A stretch of 64,000 nt of DNA, taken from contig JAZRSV010000005.1 in assembly GCA_045651685.1 (NCBI GenBank), positions 17,550 to 81,549 of the forward strand. Reading direction: 5' to 3'. The notes under the pieces are model-generated. The model ran no database searches. It saw only the letters and a program-made list of their open reading frames with translations, and was not told the DNA's origin. Source of the stretch: CAKVLS01 sp045651685 (lineage in GTDB: Bacteria > Bacillota > Clostridia > Christensenellales > UBA1242). Shown in pieces: positions 15,408-24,539 of the stretch; position 1 is the stretch's first letter; every line of letters starts with the position of its first letter. Position numbers and translations under genes: made by a program.

Positions 15408-16721
15408 TTATAATACATATTTTCTCAAGTCATGAGCTTTTACAACTGTGTTTAGAGCTTTGTTAACATATTCTTTGTCAACAACAACATCTAGCATTGG
15501 ATGTTCGCCATTGGCGTTAAAGCTAATATCTTCTAGCAACAACTCCATAATTGTATGCAAGCGTCTTGCACCCAAGTTTTCGCTAATCTCATTTTCTTGC
15601 TCTGCATATTGAGCAATCGCCTCAATAGCATCTGGCTTAAAGATAAGATTGATGTTGTCTACTTTTAACAATTCTTGATATTGCAATGTAACAGCATTTT
15701 TTGGTTCTGTTAATATTTTTACAAATTCTTTTGCAGTTAGGTTGTCAAGTTCTACCCTAATAGGAAAACGACCTTGCAACTCTGGTATCAAATCTTCTAC
15801 TTTGCTTATATGGAAAGCACCAGCAGCTATAAACAAAATATAATCAGTTCTAATTAAACCATACTTGGTTGTAATAGTGCTACCTTCTACAATAGGCAAA
15901 ATGTCTCTTTGTACACCTTCTCTACTTACTTCTGGGCCGTTGCCAGAACTCTTGCCTGCTATTTTGTCTATCTCATCAATAAAGATAATACCTTCATTTT
16001 CGGCACGGCGTATAGCTTCGCTATTAACAGTATCAAGATCGATAAGTTTATCACTTTCTTCTTGCATCATAATCTCTCTAGCTTGTTTTACTGTCAATTT
16101 GCGTTTTTTGCGTTTTTGAGGAAACATGTCTCCAAAAATACTACCGATATTAATTTCTGCACCACTACCTGGCACCATTTCGATAGCTTTTGGCATGTCT
16201 TTTACATCTATTTCGATAAGTTCGTTGTCATAATCACCGCGTTCTAAACGCTCTTTTATAACTTTTTTGTGTGATTCTTCGTCAATTGTCACATCTTGAG
16301 ATGCTTTTTTGATTGGATAAACAACATCAAACAATCTCTTATCAACAACTGGTTTTGCCTTTTCGGCTACTTCTTGTATTTTTTCTTCTTTTACTAATCT
16401 TACAGAAACTTCTACCAAGTCTCTTATCATGCTCTCAACATCACGACCAACATAACCAACTTCTGTATATTTGGTTGCTTCGACCTTAACAAAAGGTGCT
16501 TTTACCAATCTTGCAAGTCTTCTTGCAATTTCGGTTTTACCTACACCAGTAGGACCTTTTAAGATGATATTTTTTGGTGTGATTTCGTCTTGCATATTTT
16601 TTGGAAGTTGACTGCGGCGATATCTATTGCGCAATGCTATTGATACAGCCTTTTTTGCTTTGTCTTGACCAATAATGTACTTATCTAGCTCTGTAACGAT
16701 TTGTTTTGGTGACAAATTCAT
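15408..16721 (-). CDS. hslU: ATP-dependent protease ATPase subunit HslU (ClpY)
   Basis: AAA+ unfoldase that feeds proteins to HslV. Walker A GPTGVGKTE (about 55-63), the pore motif GYVGRD, Walker B IIFIDEIDKI, and the C-terminal sensor-2 region with ENLGARRLHT are present. The I domain is about residues 110-240. The C-terminus DLRKYVL is the type that inserts into HslV. It starts 2 bases after the hslV stop with GAGGAGG inside hslV. Confidence 0.97.
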   Translation of the reverse strand: MNLSPKQIVTELDKYIIGQDKAKKAVSIALRNRYRRSQLPKNMQDEITPKNIILKGPTGVGKTEIARRLARLVKAPFVKVEATKYTEVGYVGRDVESMIRDLVEVSVRLVKEEKIQEVAEKAKPVVDKRLFDVVYPIKKASQDVTIDEESHKKVIKERLERGDYDNELIEIDVKDMPKAIEMVPGSGAEINIGSIFGDMFPQKRKKRKLTVKQAREIMMQEESDKLIDLDTVNSEAIRRAENEGIIFIDEIDKIAGKSSGNGPEVSREGVQRDILPIVEGSTITTKYGLIRTDYILFIAAGAFHISKVEDLIPELQGRFPIRVELDNLTAKEFVKILTEPKNAVTLQYQELLKVDNINLIFKPDAIEAIAQYAEQENEISENLGARRLHTIMELLLEDISFNANGEHPMLDVVVDKEYVNKALNTVVKAHDLRKYVL

Positions 16722-16723
16722 AA

Positions 16724-17260
16724 TTAAACCTCCTCAACAGTAATATGATTGTTGGTAAATACACATATACCAGACGCAACAGTTATTGCTTTTGTAGCAA
16801 TCTCTTTTGCAGTTAGCTCGGTATTTTCTACCAAAGCAGTTGCAGCTGCTAATGCATAATTACCACCAGAACCAATGGCACATATACCGTTTTCTGGTTC
16901 GATAACTTCACCAGTACCAGAAAGAACCAAAAGTTTTTCGCTATCGGCAACGATAAGCATTGCTTCTAGTTGTCTCAATGCTTTGTCTAGTCTCCACAAA
17001 GATGCTAGCTCTACTGCACTGCGCATAAGGTTGCCAGAATATTTATTAAGCATTTCTTCAAAACGATTGCACAAGCTAAACGCATCTGCAACAGAACCTG
17101 CAAAACCAGCAACAACCTTGTTGTTATACAATCTTCTTACTTTAACAGCATTGTTCTTAAAAACAACACTTTGTCCCAATGTCACTTGGCCATCGCCTGC
17201 AATAGCTGTTTTGCCATCACGCTTAACTGCAACGATAGTTGTACCCTTAAATTCGTTCAT
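16724..17260 (-). CDS. hslV: ATP-dependent protease peptidase subunit HslV (ClpQ)
   Basis: An N-terminal nucleophile peptidase. The precursor starts MNEFKGTTIVAVKRDG; removal of six residues would expose the catalytic threonine of TTIV. It also shows AIAGDGQVTLGQ and FAGSVADAF motifs and IGSGGNYALAAA. At 178 residues it is of normal size. It lies one base after trmFO. In Bacillus subtilis xerC (codV) lies between trmFO and hslV; here it is missing. Confidence 0.97.
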   Translation of the reverse strand: MNEFKGTTIVAVKRDGKTAIAGDGQVTLGQSVVFKNNAVKVRRLYNNKVVAGFAGSVADAFSLCNRFEEMLNKYSGNLMRSAVELASLWRLDKALRQLEAMLIVADSEKLLVLSGTGEVIEPENGICAIGSGGNYALAAATALVENTELTAKEIATKAITVASGICVFTNNHITVEEV

Positions 17261-17261
17261 A

Positions 17262-18578
17262 TTATTCTCCTAATTCATTTTTGATTACTTGTGACAACTC
17301 TTGCATTGATCTTTCAAAGATCATTTGCTTTTTTTGTTTGTCGTCTTTTATTTTTATATCTAATGCATTTATAATGCCATAATTACTATTCATTGGCTGA
17401 AAGTTTACTGGACTTGCATTTGTAATATAATTAATTATAGCACCAATCATAGTGTTTGGCGATAAATTTATACAATTTTTTTTGTTTAGTTTTTGATACA
17501 CATTTAGCGCTGCTATAAGGCCACTTGCAGTGCTCTCCATATATCCTTCTACACCACTTAACTGTCCTGCGATATAGATGTTAGGATGTTCTTTTAGAGC
17601 AAATGTATTGCTCAACAATTTTGGTGCATTAATATATGAGTTGCGATGCATAACACCATATCTAACAAAGTTAGCTTTGTGCAAGGCTGGTATCATACTA
17701 AATACTCTTTTTTGTTCTGGATAAGTAAGGTTTGTTTGAAAACCTACCAAGTTGTACAAAGTACCTACTGCATCTTCTTTGCGAAGTTGTACAACAGCAT
17801 ATGGTTTTGTGCCTGTGTGAGGATTAACCAAACCAACAGGTTTTAGAGGGCCAAATCTTAAAGTATCTTTACCTCTCTTTGCCATAACCTCAACCGGCAT
17901 ACAACCTTCAAAAACTTTTTTGTTTTCAAAATCTTTTAGTTCTACGCTTTGAGCAGTGATAAGTTGATTGTAAAAATCAAAATATTCTTGCTCGTTCATA
18001 GGACAATTAATATAGTCACCATCACCTTTGTCATATCTATCAGCTACAAAGCTGTAGTTTTTGTCAATACTATCAAAAGTGACAATCGGACTAGATGCAT
18101 CAAAAAAATACATATAGTCTTGTCCCAAAAGCTCATGCAAACTCTCAATCAAGCCTTGGCTTGTAAGAGGTCCAGTAGCAATAATAACTGGCACATCTTT
18201 TGGTATATCTACTACTTCTTGATTAATGATATTAACATTTTCAAAACTTCTAATTTTGTCAGTTATTGCTTGAGCAAATTTTTCTCTATCAACTGCCAAA
18301 GCACCACCTGCTGGCACCCTACAGTCATAAGCAGTTTTTACTATAAGACTGTCCAACGCCAAAAGTTCTTGCTTTAATAAACCAGATGATGTTGTCACCT
18401 GATCGCTCTTTAGAGAATTGCTACAAACAAGTTCTGCCAAATTAGCATTGTGATGGGCTGGCGAAAACTTAACAGGCTTCATCTCATAAAGGTCTACGCT
18501 TATGCCTCTTTTTGCTAGTTGATAACAAGCTTCGCTACCAGCTAATCCGCCGCCTATGACTATTACTTTATTTATCAT
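17262..18578 (-). CDS. trmFO: tRNA (uracil-54-C5)-methyltransferase, folate/FAD-dependent
   Basis: Makes ribothymidine 54 in tRNA with methylenetetrahydrofolate and FADH2. The FAD motif VIGGGLAGSEACYQLAKRG opens the protein. The family motifs LAELVCSNSLKSD, PAGGALAVDRE and YINAPKLL follow, and FIAGQLSGVEGYMES-like residues (here YIAGQLSGVEG) close the FAD site. The ATG at 18578 overlaps the end of topA by 11 bases; an upstream GTG is possible but would add residues before the usual start. Confidence 0.95.
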   Translation of the reverse strand: MINKVIVIGGGLAGSEACYQLAKRGISVDLYEMKPVKFSPAHHNANLAELVCSNSLKSDQVTTSSGLLKQELLALDSLIVKTAYDCRVPAGGALAVDREKFAQAITDKIRSFENVNIINQEVVDIPKDVPVIIATGPLTSQGLIESLHELLGQDYMYFFDASSPIVTFDSIDKNYSFVADRYDKGDGDYINCPMNEQEYFDFYNQLITAQSVELKDFENKKVFEGCMPVEVMAKRGKDTLRFGPLKPVGLVNPHTGTKPYAVVQLRKEDAVGTLYNLVGFQTNLTYPEQKRVFSMIPALHKANFVRYGVMHRNSYINAPKLLSNTFALKEHPNIYIAGQLSGVEGYMESTASGLIAALNVYQKLNKKNCINLSPNTMIGAIINYITNASPVNFQPMNSNYGIINALDIKIKDDKQKKQMIFERSMQELSQVIKNELGE

Positions 18579-20847
18579 TTTTTGTCTCACTTGTTTCGTA
18601 ATTGCATTGTTGGTTAGAACATTTATAACGAGTTTCTTTTTTTAATTCTTTCTTTGTAAGATAACTGCCACAGGTTGGACACTTTTTGTCGGTTGGTATA
18701 TCCCAACTCTTAAAGTCACATCCTGGAAAACCACTACATCCGTAGAAAATTTTGCCAGTCTTTGACTTACGCTCAAAAACATCTTTGCCACATACTGGAC
18801 AAACACCCACAGGATCTTTTTTGATAACATCATCAATGCTTTTTATGTTTTTACATTTTGGATAATTAGCACAAGCTAAAAACTTACCGTATCTACCTTG
18901 TTTTACAACCATGTCTCCGCCACATTTGTCACACTTAATGTTTAGATCTTCTAGTTGCTTATCAACTTCTTGTTCTGCCTTTGTGACAGGTTTGTCATTA
19001 AGTTGTTTTATGTTGCGGCATTTTGGAAAGTTAGGACAAGCCAAAAATTTGCCATATCTACTCTCTCTAACTACCATGTTAGCTCCGCACTTATCGCATT
19101 TTACATCGCTAACTTCTACTTGCATTTTTATTCTTTGACTACCAGTCATAGCAAAATGCACTTTATCTTCAAAACCATCATAAAAGTTTGCTACAATGTT
19201 TTGCCATTGTTGTGAGCCTTCTTCTACAAGGTCGAGTTTGTCTTCCATCTCTGCAGTAAATGATATATTCATTATATCCGCAAAGAACTTTTCTAAAAAT
19301 TCTGTAACAGTTATACCAAGCTCTGTAGGTATTAGATACTTACCATCTTTTTCGGTATATTTACGAGTAGCAAGTACAAGTATAGTTGGCGCGTATGTCG
19401 CCGGTCTACCTATACCTTTGTCTTCCATTGCCTTAACCAATGTAGCATCTGTATATCTAACTGGTGGCTTTGTAAATTTTTGTTCGGTCAAAACATCTTT
19501 TAACAAAAGTAAGTCACCTTCTTGCAAGTCTGGCAAATTGTTAGAAGGAGTTTCTTTTTCTTTGTCTTGGTCAACTTCTTCGTATACTTTGTATGCGATC
19601 GTAAAACCAGCAAATAAAGGAGTTTTGCCTGTAAGCTTAAAGCCATAATCGCCAGCGCTTATTGTCACAGTCAAAGTATTATAAGTTGCTTCACTCATTT
19701 GACTTGCCAAAAATCTGTCATAAATAAGTTTATACAACTTGTATATATTAGAGCTTGCACCCAAAGAAGCTTTGATATCTTCTGGTGTACGCTCTAGAGA
19801 TATTGGTCTAATTGCCTCGTGGGCATCTTGTACATTCTTTTTACTTTTGAAAGTATTATATTTTTCTGGCACATATTCGTTGCCATATTTATTTATAATA
19901 AACTCTTTTGCCATTGCTTGAGCTTCTGGACTAACACGAGTAGAGTCTGTACGGATATATGTGATAAGAGCTACTTTGCCTTCACCTTTTAGGGCAACAC
20001 CTTCGTACAATGATTGTGCACTAGAAGTGACTTCTTTTAGTGACATGTTAAGTTTATTCATTGCATCTTGTTGCATTGTACTTGTGATAAAAGGTGCTGG
20101 TGCTGCAGACTTGCTAATAGTTCTCTTTACGCCATCTACAACAAAGTCTTGAGCTTTGATATAACCTACGATATCTTTTGTCACATTCTCATTAGGGCTA
20201 GTATACTTTTTGCCTTTATAGGTAGCAAGCGCCGCCTTAAAAGGATTAGAATTGCCTTTTGTTAAAAGCGCATTGATATTCCAATACTCTTCTGGCTTAA
20301 ACTCGCGAATTTCTTTTTCTCTATCTACTACCAACTTTAGGGCAACAGATTGTACACGACCTGCAGACAAATTGCTCTTTATCTTATTGCATATAACAGG
20401 AGAGACTTTATAACCAACTATTCTATCAAGAACTCTTCTACCTTGTTGAGCGTGTACAAGATTCATATTAATAAGTCTTGGCTTACTAATAGCTTTTTGC
20501 ACTACTTGCTTTGAAATTTCGTTAAATTCTACCCTGCAAGGTACATCTTCTTTTATACCAAGTACTCTCTCTACATGCCATGCGATAGCTTCACCCTCTC
20601 TATCAGGGTCGGTTGCGATAAAGACATTGCCATATTGTTTGTATTTGCGGCGCAAATCTTCTATTATGTCTTTTTTGTCTGGCATTATCTCGTAGCGAGG
20701 TTCAAAATTATTATTAATATCAATAGCCAAAGATTTTGCAGGTAGGTCTACAATATGACCTTTTGTTGCAACAACTTCATAATCTTTGCCCAAATATTTT
20801 TGTAAGGCGTCTTTTTTACCAGGTCCTTCGATGACAACTAAATTCAT
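18568..20847 (-). CDS. topA: DNA topoisomerase I
   Basis: Type IA enzyme that relaxes negative supercoils. The TOPRIM domain starts MNLVVIEGPGKKDAL and contains ATDPDREGEAIAWH. AGRVQSVALKLV and the active-site tyrosine in ALITYIRTDSTRVS (about residue 297) are present. The C-terminus carries four C4 zinc ribbons (CDKCG twice, CPVCG, CPTCG). Length 759 aa. It lies 14 bases after dprA in the classic dprA-topA-trmFO-hslVU order. Confidence 0.98.
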   Translation of the reverse strand: MNLVVIEGPGKKDALQKYLGKDYEVVATKGHIVDLPAKSLAIDINNNFEPRYEIMPDKKDIIEDLRRKYKQYGNVFIATDPDREGEAIAWHVERVLGIKEDVPCRVEFNEISKQVVQKAISKPRLINMNLVHAQQGRRVLDRIVGYKVSPVICNKIKSNLSAGRVQSVALKLVVDREKEIREFKPEEYWNINALLTKGNSNPFKAALATYKGKKYTSPNENVTKDIVGYIKAQDFVVDGVKRTISKSAAPAPFITSTMQQDAMNKLNMSLKEVTSSAQSLYEGVALKGEGKVALITYIRTDSTRVSPEAQAMAKEFIINKYGNEYVPEKYNTFKSKKNVQDAHEAIRPISLERTPEDIKASLGASSNIYKLYKLIYDRFLASQMSEATYNTLTVTISAGDYGFKLTGKTPLFAGFTIAYKVYEEVDQDKEKETPSNNLPDLQEGDLLLLKDVLTEQKFTKPPVRYTDATLVKAMEDKGIGRPATYAPTILVLATRKYTEKDGKYLIPTELGITVTEFLEKFFADIMNISFTAEMEDKLDLVEEGSQQWQNIVANFYDGFEDKVHFAMTGSQRIKMQVEVSDVKCDKCGANMVVRESRYGKFLACPNFPKCRNIKQLNDKPVTKAEQEVDKQLEDLNIKCDKCGGDMVVKQGRYGKFLACANYPKCKNIKSIDDVIKKDPVGVCPVCGKDVFERKSKTGKIFYGCSGFPGCDFKSWDIPTDKKCPTCGSYLTKKELKKETRYKCSNQQCNYETSETKNDK

Positions 20848-20861
20848 CTAAATCTCCTTTT

Positions 20862-21944
20862 TTATTTCGAGTAAATATTACCCGCAAGTTTTTTGATTAT
20901 CCCACGAATTGACATTGTTGTCAACAAAGTGGTAAGCGTTTTTACATCTAATTTTGTCTTAATTAATATTTCTGCAAAAGCAAGTTCTTCATCTCCCAAA
21001 ACATCCAAAATCATCTGTTCTTGGCTAGATAATTCAAACATTGTTTGCTGGCGTGGTTGGTATTTGATATTGTATTCATCCAAAATATCTTCTACACACA
21101 CCACTGCTTTTGCTTGCGAATTGCTAATAATTCTATTACAGCCAGCACTAACTCTGCTGGTTATGTTTCCTGGTACGGCATACACATCAATACCACAGTC
21201 TAAAGCATAGTTTTTTGTATACATAGAACCAGACTTTTCATCCGCTTCTGTTATAAGTACACCTTTGCTCAAAGCAGCAATAATGCGATTGCGTATAGGA
21301 AAATAATAAGGCTCTGCCTTTTCATTTGGCTTGCATTCTGTTATTAGCAAACCGTTTTTTATAATATCTTGAGCAAGGTTATAGTTAGTTGGTGGATATA
21401 TATAATCAAAACCACCAGCAAGTACAGCTATAGTCTTGCCATTATTGTCTAAACATATTTGGTGTGCAACAGTATCTACACCACTAGACAAACCACTTAC
21501 AATACAAAAGCCACCAATAGTAAGGCCTTTTGCAAACATCTCGGTGACCGTTCTACCATAGTTGGTTATACGACGAGTACCAACAATTGCAAAGTTATTG
21601 CTTTGAAGCAGTGTTATATCACCTTTATAAAACAAAACCAAAGGTGGATTGTCTACATTTTTAAGATTATCAGGATAAGCATTGCTCTCTATGGTCACTA
21701 CTCCTGTTTGAGAGTTGTTCAAAGTGGCAACATAATTATCAACAAAATTAATATTGTTATTATCTAGCATGCTTTGATATGTTGCAAAGTCTAATACTTC
21801 TAATATTTTTATTTTGTCTTTGGCAAAGTTATCAAACAACTCACTCGCGCTCGAATACATTTCTAACAACAATTTGCGTTTATGATAAGTCAAATTGTTG
21901 CTAGCAACAAGCCATACCAAAGCTTTTTCTTCTTTATTAAGCAC
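20862..21944 (-). CDS. dprA: DNA-processing protein DprA (Smf)
   Basis: Binds incoming single-stranded DNA and loads RecA during transformation. The Rossmann-like domain shows FAIVGTRRITNYGR, SGLSSGVDTVAH, VLAGGFDYIYPPTN, FPIRNRIIAALS and DVYAVPGNI. A winged-helix domain forms the last 70 residues. The start is GTG at 21944 with AGGGGAGA upstream. comM lies directly upstream; both genes belong to the DNA uptake and recombination set, though uptake machinery itself is not in the window. Confidence 0.96.
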   Translation of the reverse strand: MLNKEEKALVWLVASNNLTYHKRKLLLEMYSSASELFDNFAKDKIKILEVLDFATYQSMLDNNNINFVDNYVATLNNSQTGVVTIESNAYPDNLKNVDNPPLVLFYKGDITLLQSNNFAIVGTRRITNYGRTVTEMFAKGLTIGGFCIVSGLSSGVDTVAHQICLDNNGKTIAVLAGGFDYIYPPTNYNLAQDIIKNGLLITECKPNEKAEPYYFPIRNRIIAALSKGVLITEADEKSGSMYTKNYALDCGIDVYAVPGNITSRVSAGCNRIISNSQAKAVVCVEDILDEYNIKYQPRQQTMFELSSQEQMILDVLGDEELAFAEILIKTKLDVKTLTTLLTTMSIRGIIKKLAGNIYSK

Positions 21945-21978
21945 TAATATCTCCCCTAATAATTTTTATTTTTGTGCA

Positions 21979-23511
21979 TTATATCCAATACTTGTTGTCA
22001 AGATTGCGATAGCTAATCGCCTCTATCAAGTGCTCCATACCAATATCTTGGCTACCGTCTAGATCTGCTATAGTTCTTGCAACTTTTAGTATACGATCAT
22101 GAGCTCTTGCACTTAACTTAAATTTATCAAATGCCTGCTCCATTATCTTTTGTTGCTCTTTGGTTAGTTTGCAATATTTTTTTATCATAGATGTGTTCAT
22201 CTTGCTATTGCTATGAACTTTTGTACTGGCAAATCTTTGATGTTGATATCGTCTAGCACTCTCTACTCTAGTTCGTATGCTTTGTGAACTTTCTTCGGCT
22301 ACTTCGCTAGACAGCTCATCAAAAGTCAGACTATCAACTTCTACATGAAGATCAATTCTGTCCATCAAAGGGCCACTCAATTTGTTTAGATACCTATGTA
22401 TTTGCATAGGGGTACATTTACATTCATGCACTTTGCTACCATAATTGCCACATGGACAAGGATTCATGCTAGCTATCATAGTAAACTGTGCAGGGTACTC
22501 AACAGTTTGAGCATTTCTTGCTACAGTTATAACACCATCTTCTAATGGTTGACGCAAAGTCTCAATAGTATATCTGGTATACTCTGGCAGCTCGTCCAAA
22601 AATAACACACCATTATGTGCAAGGCTTATCTCGCCTGGTTTTGCATTTTTGCCACCACCGGTTAAGGCAACAGTTGTTGCTGTATGATGAGGCGCTCTAA
22701 AAGGTCTACTTGTTATTATACCAACTTTATTGTCTAAAACCCCAGCAATGCTGTGGATTTTTGTCACTTCTAAAGCTTCTTCAAAAGTCATCGTTGGCAA
22801 AATAGAAGGGAAACATTTTGCAAGCAATGTTTTGCCACTACCTGGCGGACCTATCATCAAAACATTATGCCCACCTGCAGCAGCTATCTCCAAAGCTCTC
22901 TTTGCGCTAGCTTGACCCTTTACCATAGAAAAATCAAACGCACATACATTGTCTTCTATAGCAGTTTCGTAAGTTTTATAATCAACAGGTTTAATACTAC
23001 TAACGCCTTGTAATATATCAAAAACCTCTTGTAATGTCTTAACGGCATAAATCTCTATACCTTGTATAAAACTCGCCTCTTGGGCATTGTCAAACGGTAT
23101 AAATATCTTTTTTACATGCATATCTCTTGCAGATATAAGCATCGGCAAAAGGCCATTTATCTTCCTTACACTACCATCTAAAGATAGCTCACCAACAAAA
23201 TAACTATCAGCAACAGCATCTACACTTATTTGGTTAGTTGCAGATAACAAACCAACTGCAATTGGCAAATCATAAAAAGAACCTTCTTTTTTTATGTCGG
23301 CAGGAGCTAGGTTGATTGTTATTTTGTCTATAGGAAATTTTAGATTGCTATTTTTTATAGCAGATCTAACCCTTTGTTTTGACTCTTTGATAGAAGTATC
23401 AGCAAGACCTACAATGTCATAACTTGGCAAGCCTTTGTTGATATCAACTTCTACTTTTACCAAATAACCATCTAGCCCTACCAATCCAAAACTATTAACT
23501 ATAGAAAGCAT
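21979..23511 (-). CDS. comM: YifB/ComM-family Mg-chelatase-like AAA+ ATPase
   Basis: Relatives act as branch-migration helicases in transformation. The Lon-protease-like fold at the N-terminus (GLPSYDIVGLADTSIKESK) is followed by the AAA+ domain with Walker A GPPGSGKTLLAK (about 219-230), FRAPHHTATTVALTGGG and Walker B GVLFLDELPEY. A cysteine cluster (MNPCPCGNYGS, ECKC) and a C-terminal helical domain follow. Length 510 aa. First gene of an eight-gene operon running to trxA. Confidence 0.94.
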   Translation of the reverse strand: MLSIVNSFGLVGLDGYLVKVEVDINKGLPSYDIVGLADTSIKESKQRVRSAIKNSNLKFPIDKITINLAPADIKKEGSFYDLPIAVGLLSATNQISVDAVADSYFVGELSLDGSVRKINGLLPMLISARDMHVKKIFIPFDNAQEASFIQGIEIYAVKTLQEVFDILQGVSSIKPVDYKTYETAIEDNVCAFDFSMVKGQASAKRALEIAAAGGHNVLMIGPPGSGKTLLAKCFPSILPTMTFEEALEVTKIHSIAGVLDNKVGIITSRPFRAPHHTATTVALTGGGKNAKPGEISLAHNGVLFLDELPEYTRYTIETLRQPLEDGVITVARNAQTVEYPAQFTMIASMNPCPCGNYGSKVHECKCTPMQIHRYLNKLSGPLMDRIDLHVEVDSLTFDELSSEVAEESSQSIRTRVESARRYQHQRFASTKVHSNSKMNTSMIKKYCKLTKEQQKIMEQAFDKFKLSARAHDRILKVARTIADLDGSQDIGMEHLIEAISYRNLDNKYWI

Positions 23512-23545
23512 ATGGCGTGTTTTCTCCTAATTAAAAACTAATTTT

Positions 23546-23574
23546 ATTGTAGACCAATTAAAAAAATAACACAA
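23546..23574 (-). promoter_or_regulatory. SigA-type promoter of comM-dprA-topA-trmFO-hslVU-hisS-trxA
   Basis: Minus-strand TTGTGT (23574-23569), 17-base spacer, TACAAT (23551-23546). The start would be near 23540, about 28 bases before comM. Confidence 0.65.
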
Positions 23575-23604
23575 CTAATATAACAAAATTAATCAAAAAA
23601 TAAT

Positions 23605-23623
23605 TACATATATAATATATGTA
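23605..23623. repeat. 19-base AT palindrome between rplS and comM
   Basis: TACATATAT-A-ATATATGTA is a perfect palindrome. T-runs flank it on both strands, so it may be a second weak bidirectional terminator after rplS or a protein site upstream of the comM promoter. Confidence 0.4.
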
Positions 23624-23645
23624 GTTTTTTACGCCAAAAAAGACA

Positions 23646-23676
23646 TAAAAAAAGAAAGGTCAAATGTGACCTTTCT
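23646..23676 (-). terminator. Intrinsic terminator of rplS
   Basis: A perfect 10-bp stem (AGAAAGGTCA, 23653-23662 with 23667-23676) and 4-base loop are followed on the minus strand by seven T residues, 4 bases past the rplS stop. Confidence 0.9.
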
Positions 23677-23680
23677 AATT

Positions 23681-24022
23681 TTATCTTCTTTCTTTGATCT
23701 TTGCTGCGTTGCCTGTTCTATCTTTTAGATAGTACAATTTAGCTCTTCTAACTTTACCTTTCTTAATAACCTCAATCTTGTCAATTTTTGGGCTATGTAG
23801 AGGGAAAGTTCTTTCAACGCCAACGCCAAATGAAATTCTTCTAACTGTGAAAGATTCTCTTACGCTGCCGTTCTTTCTTGCGATAACAACGCCTTCGTAC
23901 GCTTGAATTCTTTCTTTGTTACCTTCGATGATCTTAACATATACTTTAACAGTATCGCCAACTTCAAATTCAGTAACATTCTCTTTAAGATTTTCTTTCT
24001 CAATGATGTCGATAAGATTCAT
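23681..24022 (-). CDS. rplS: 50S ribosomal protein L19
   Basis: L19 sits at the subunit interface. The 113-residue protein shows FEVGDTVKVYVKI, RIQAYEGVVIARK, SFTVRRISFGVGVERTFPLHSP and KVRRAKLYYLRDR-type motifs. GGGAGG precedes the ATG. It is transcribed alone with its own leader and terminator, apart from the rimM-trmD cluster it joins in many bacteria. Confidence 0.98.
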   Translation of the reverse strand: MNLIDIIEKENLKENVTEFEVGDTVKVYVKIIEGNKERIQAYEGVVIARKNGSVRESFTVRRISFGVGVERTFPLHSPKIDKIEVIKKGKVRRAKLYYLKDRTGNAAKIKERR

Positions 24023-24106
24023 GACTTATACCTCCCTATTAAACTAAATGTTCATGCCCAGCGAGTTAAAAAACTGCATAAATTGGCAGAGGACCATCCG
24101 AAGTCG
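24023..24106 (-). promoter_or_regulatory. rplS leader, candidate L19 leader RNA
   Basis: The roughly 84-base leader between the promoter and rplS holds short complementary elements (for example ACGACTTCGG and CCAATTTATGC around AACTCGCTGGGC). Firmicutes rplS genes often have an L19-binding leader (Rfam L19_leader). I could not verify the covariance model by eye, so the class is inferred from position. No gene is seen in the gap 24023-24330, only this leader, two promoters and an operator-like palindrome. Confidence 0.35.
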
Positions 24107-24112
24107 TAAACG

Positions 24113-24141
24113 ATTATACTATAGTCAAAACAAAAAATCAA
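24113..24141 (-). promoter_or_regulatory. SigA-type promoter of rplS
   Basis: Minus-strand TTGATT (24141-24136), 17-base spacer, consensus TATAAT (24118-24113). Confidence 0.8.
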
Positions 24142-24262
24142 GCACTTTTTGAAAAAAATAAAAATATTTTTATTTATATTATATATTATCATTTTTTGCA
24201 CATTTTATGTCTAAACATGACAAATAATAAGTGCATTTGCACACATTACACCACCTATTTAA

Positions 24263-24290
24263 TTGACAACTTTTTATACAAAAGTATAAT
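24263..24290 (+). promoter_or_regulatory. SigA-type promoter of the AbrB-ABC-GNAT operon
   Basis: TTGACA (24263-24268), 16-base spacer, TATAAT (24285-24290): both boxes match consensus. Transcription would start near 24297, at the edge of the palindrome at 24302. Confidence 0.85.
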
Positions 24291-24301
24291 AAGTATGAAA
24301 A

Positions 24302-24314
24302 GTATAACTTATAC
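24302..24314. promoter_or_regulatory. Palindromic operator candidate GTATAA-C-TTATAC
   Basis: A perfect 6-bp dyad lies just past the expected transcription start. Further AGTAT copies lie upstream (24283-24300). The first gene encodes an AbrB-type DNA-binding protein, so autoregulation is plausible. Confidence 0.5.
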
Positions 24315-24330
24315 ATAAAAGGAGAACCCA

Positions 24331-24525
24331 ATGGACAAAAACAAACTTGTAGGTATATGCAAAGTTGGTGAAAAAGGACAAATCGTTATCCCAAAAGAAA
24401 TGAGAGATATGTTTGACATAAAACCAGGCGACTCTGTCATCGCCCTATGCGACAAAGAAAAAGGCATTGCCCTACTAAAAGCAGATGTTATCGAAAATTT
24501 GACCGACAAGTTGTTAGGCCAATAA
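24331..24525 (+). CDS. AbrB/MazE/SpoVT-family transcriptional regulator
   Basis: A 64-residue swapped-hairpin DNA-binding protein: KLVGICKVGEKGQIVIPKEMRDMFDIKPGDSVIALCDKEKG (read in short parts) matches the AbrB fold closely. The dimer would bind AT-rich dyads such as the one in its own leader. AAAAGGAG precedes the ATG. It leads an operon with an ABC-2 exporter and an acetyltransferase, a common arrangement for small regulated efflux modules in Clostridia. Confidence 0.9.
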   Translation: MDKNKLVGICKVGEKGQIVIPKEMRDMFDIKPGDSVIALCDKEKGIALLKADVIENLTDKLLGQ

Positions 24526-24539
24526 GGAGATATAGTTGT

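Noticed and set aside
24447..24539. Upstream in-frame extension of the ABC-2 ATPase gene
   Set aside because: It overlaps the AbrB gene in a different frame, encodes a basic non-family peptide, and AAGGAG points to the ATG at 24540.
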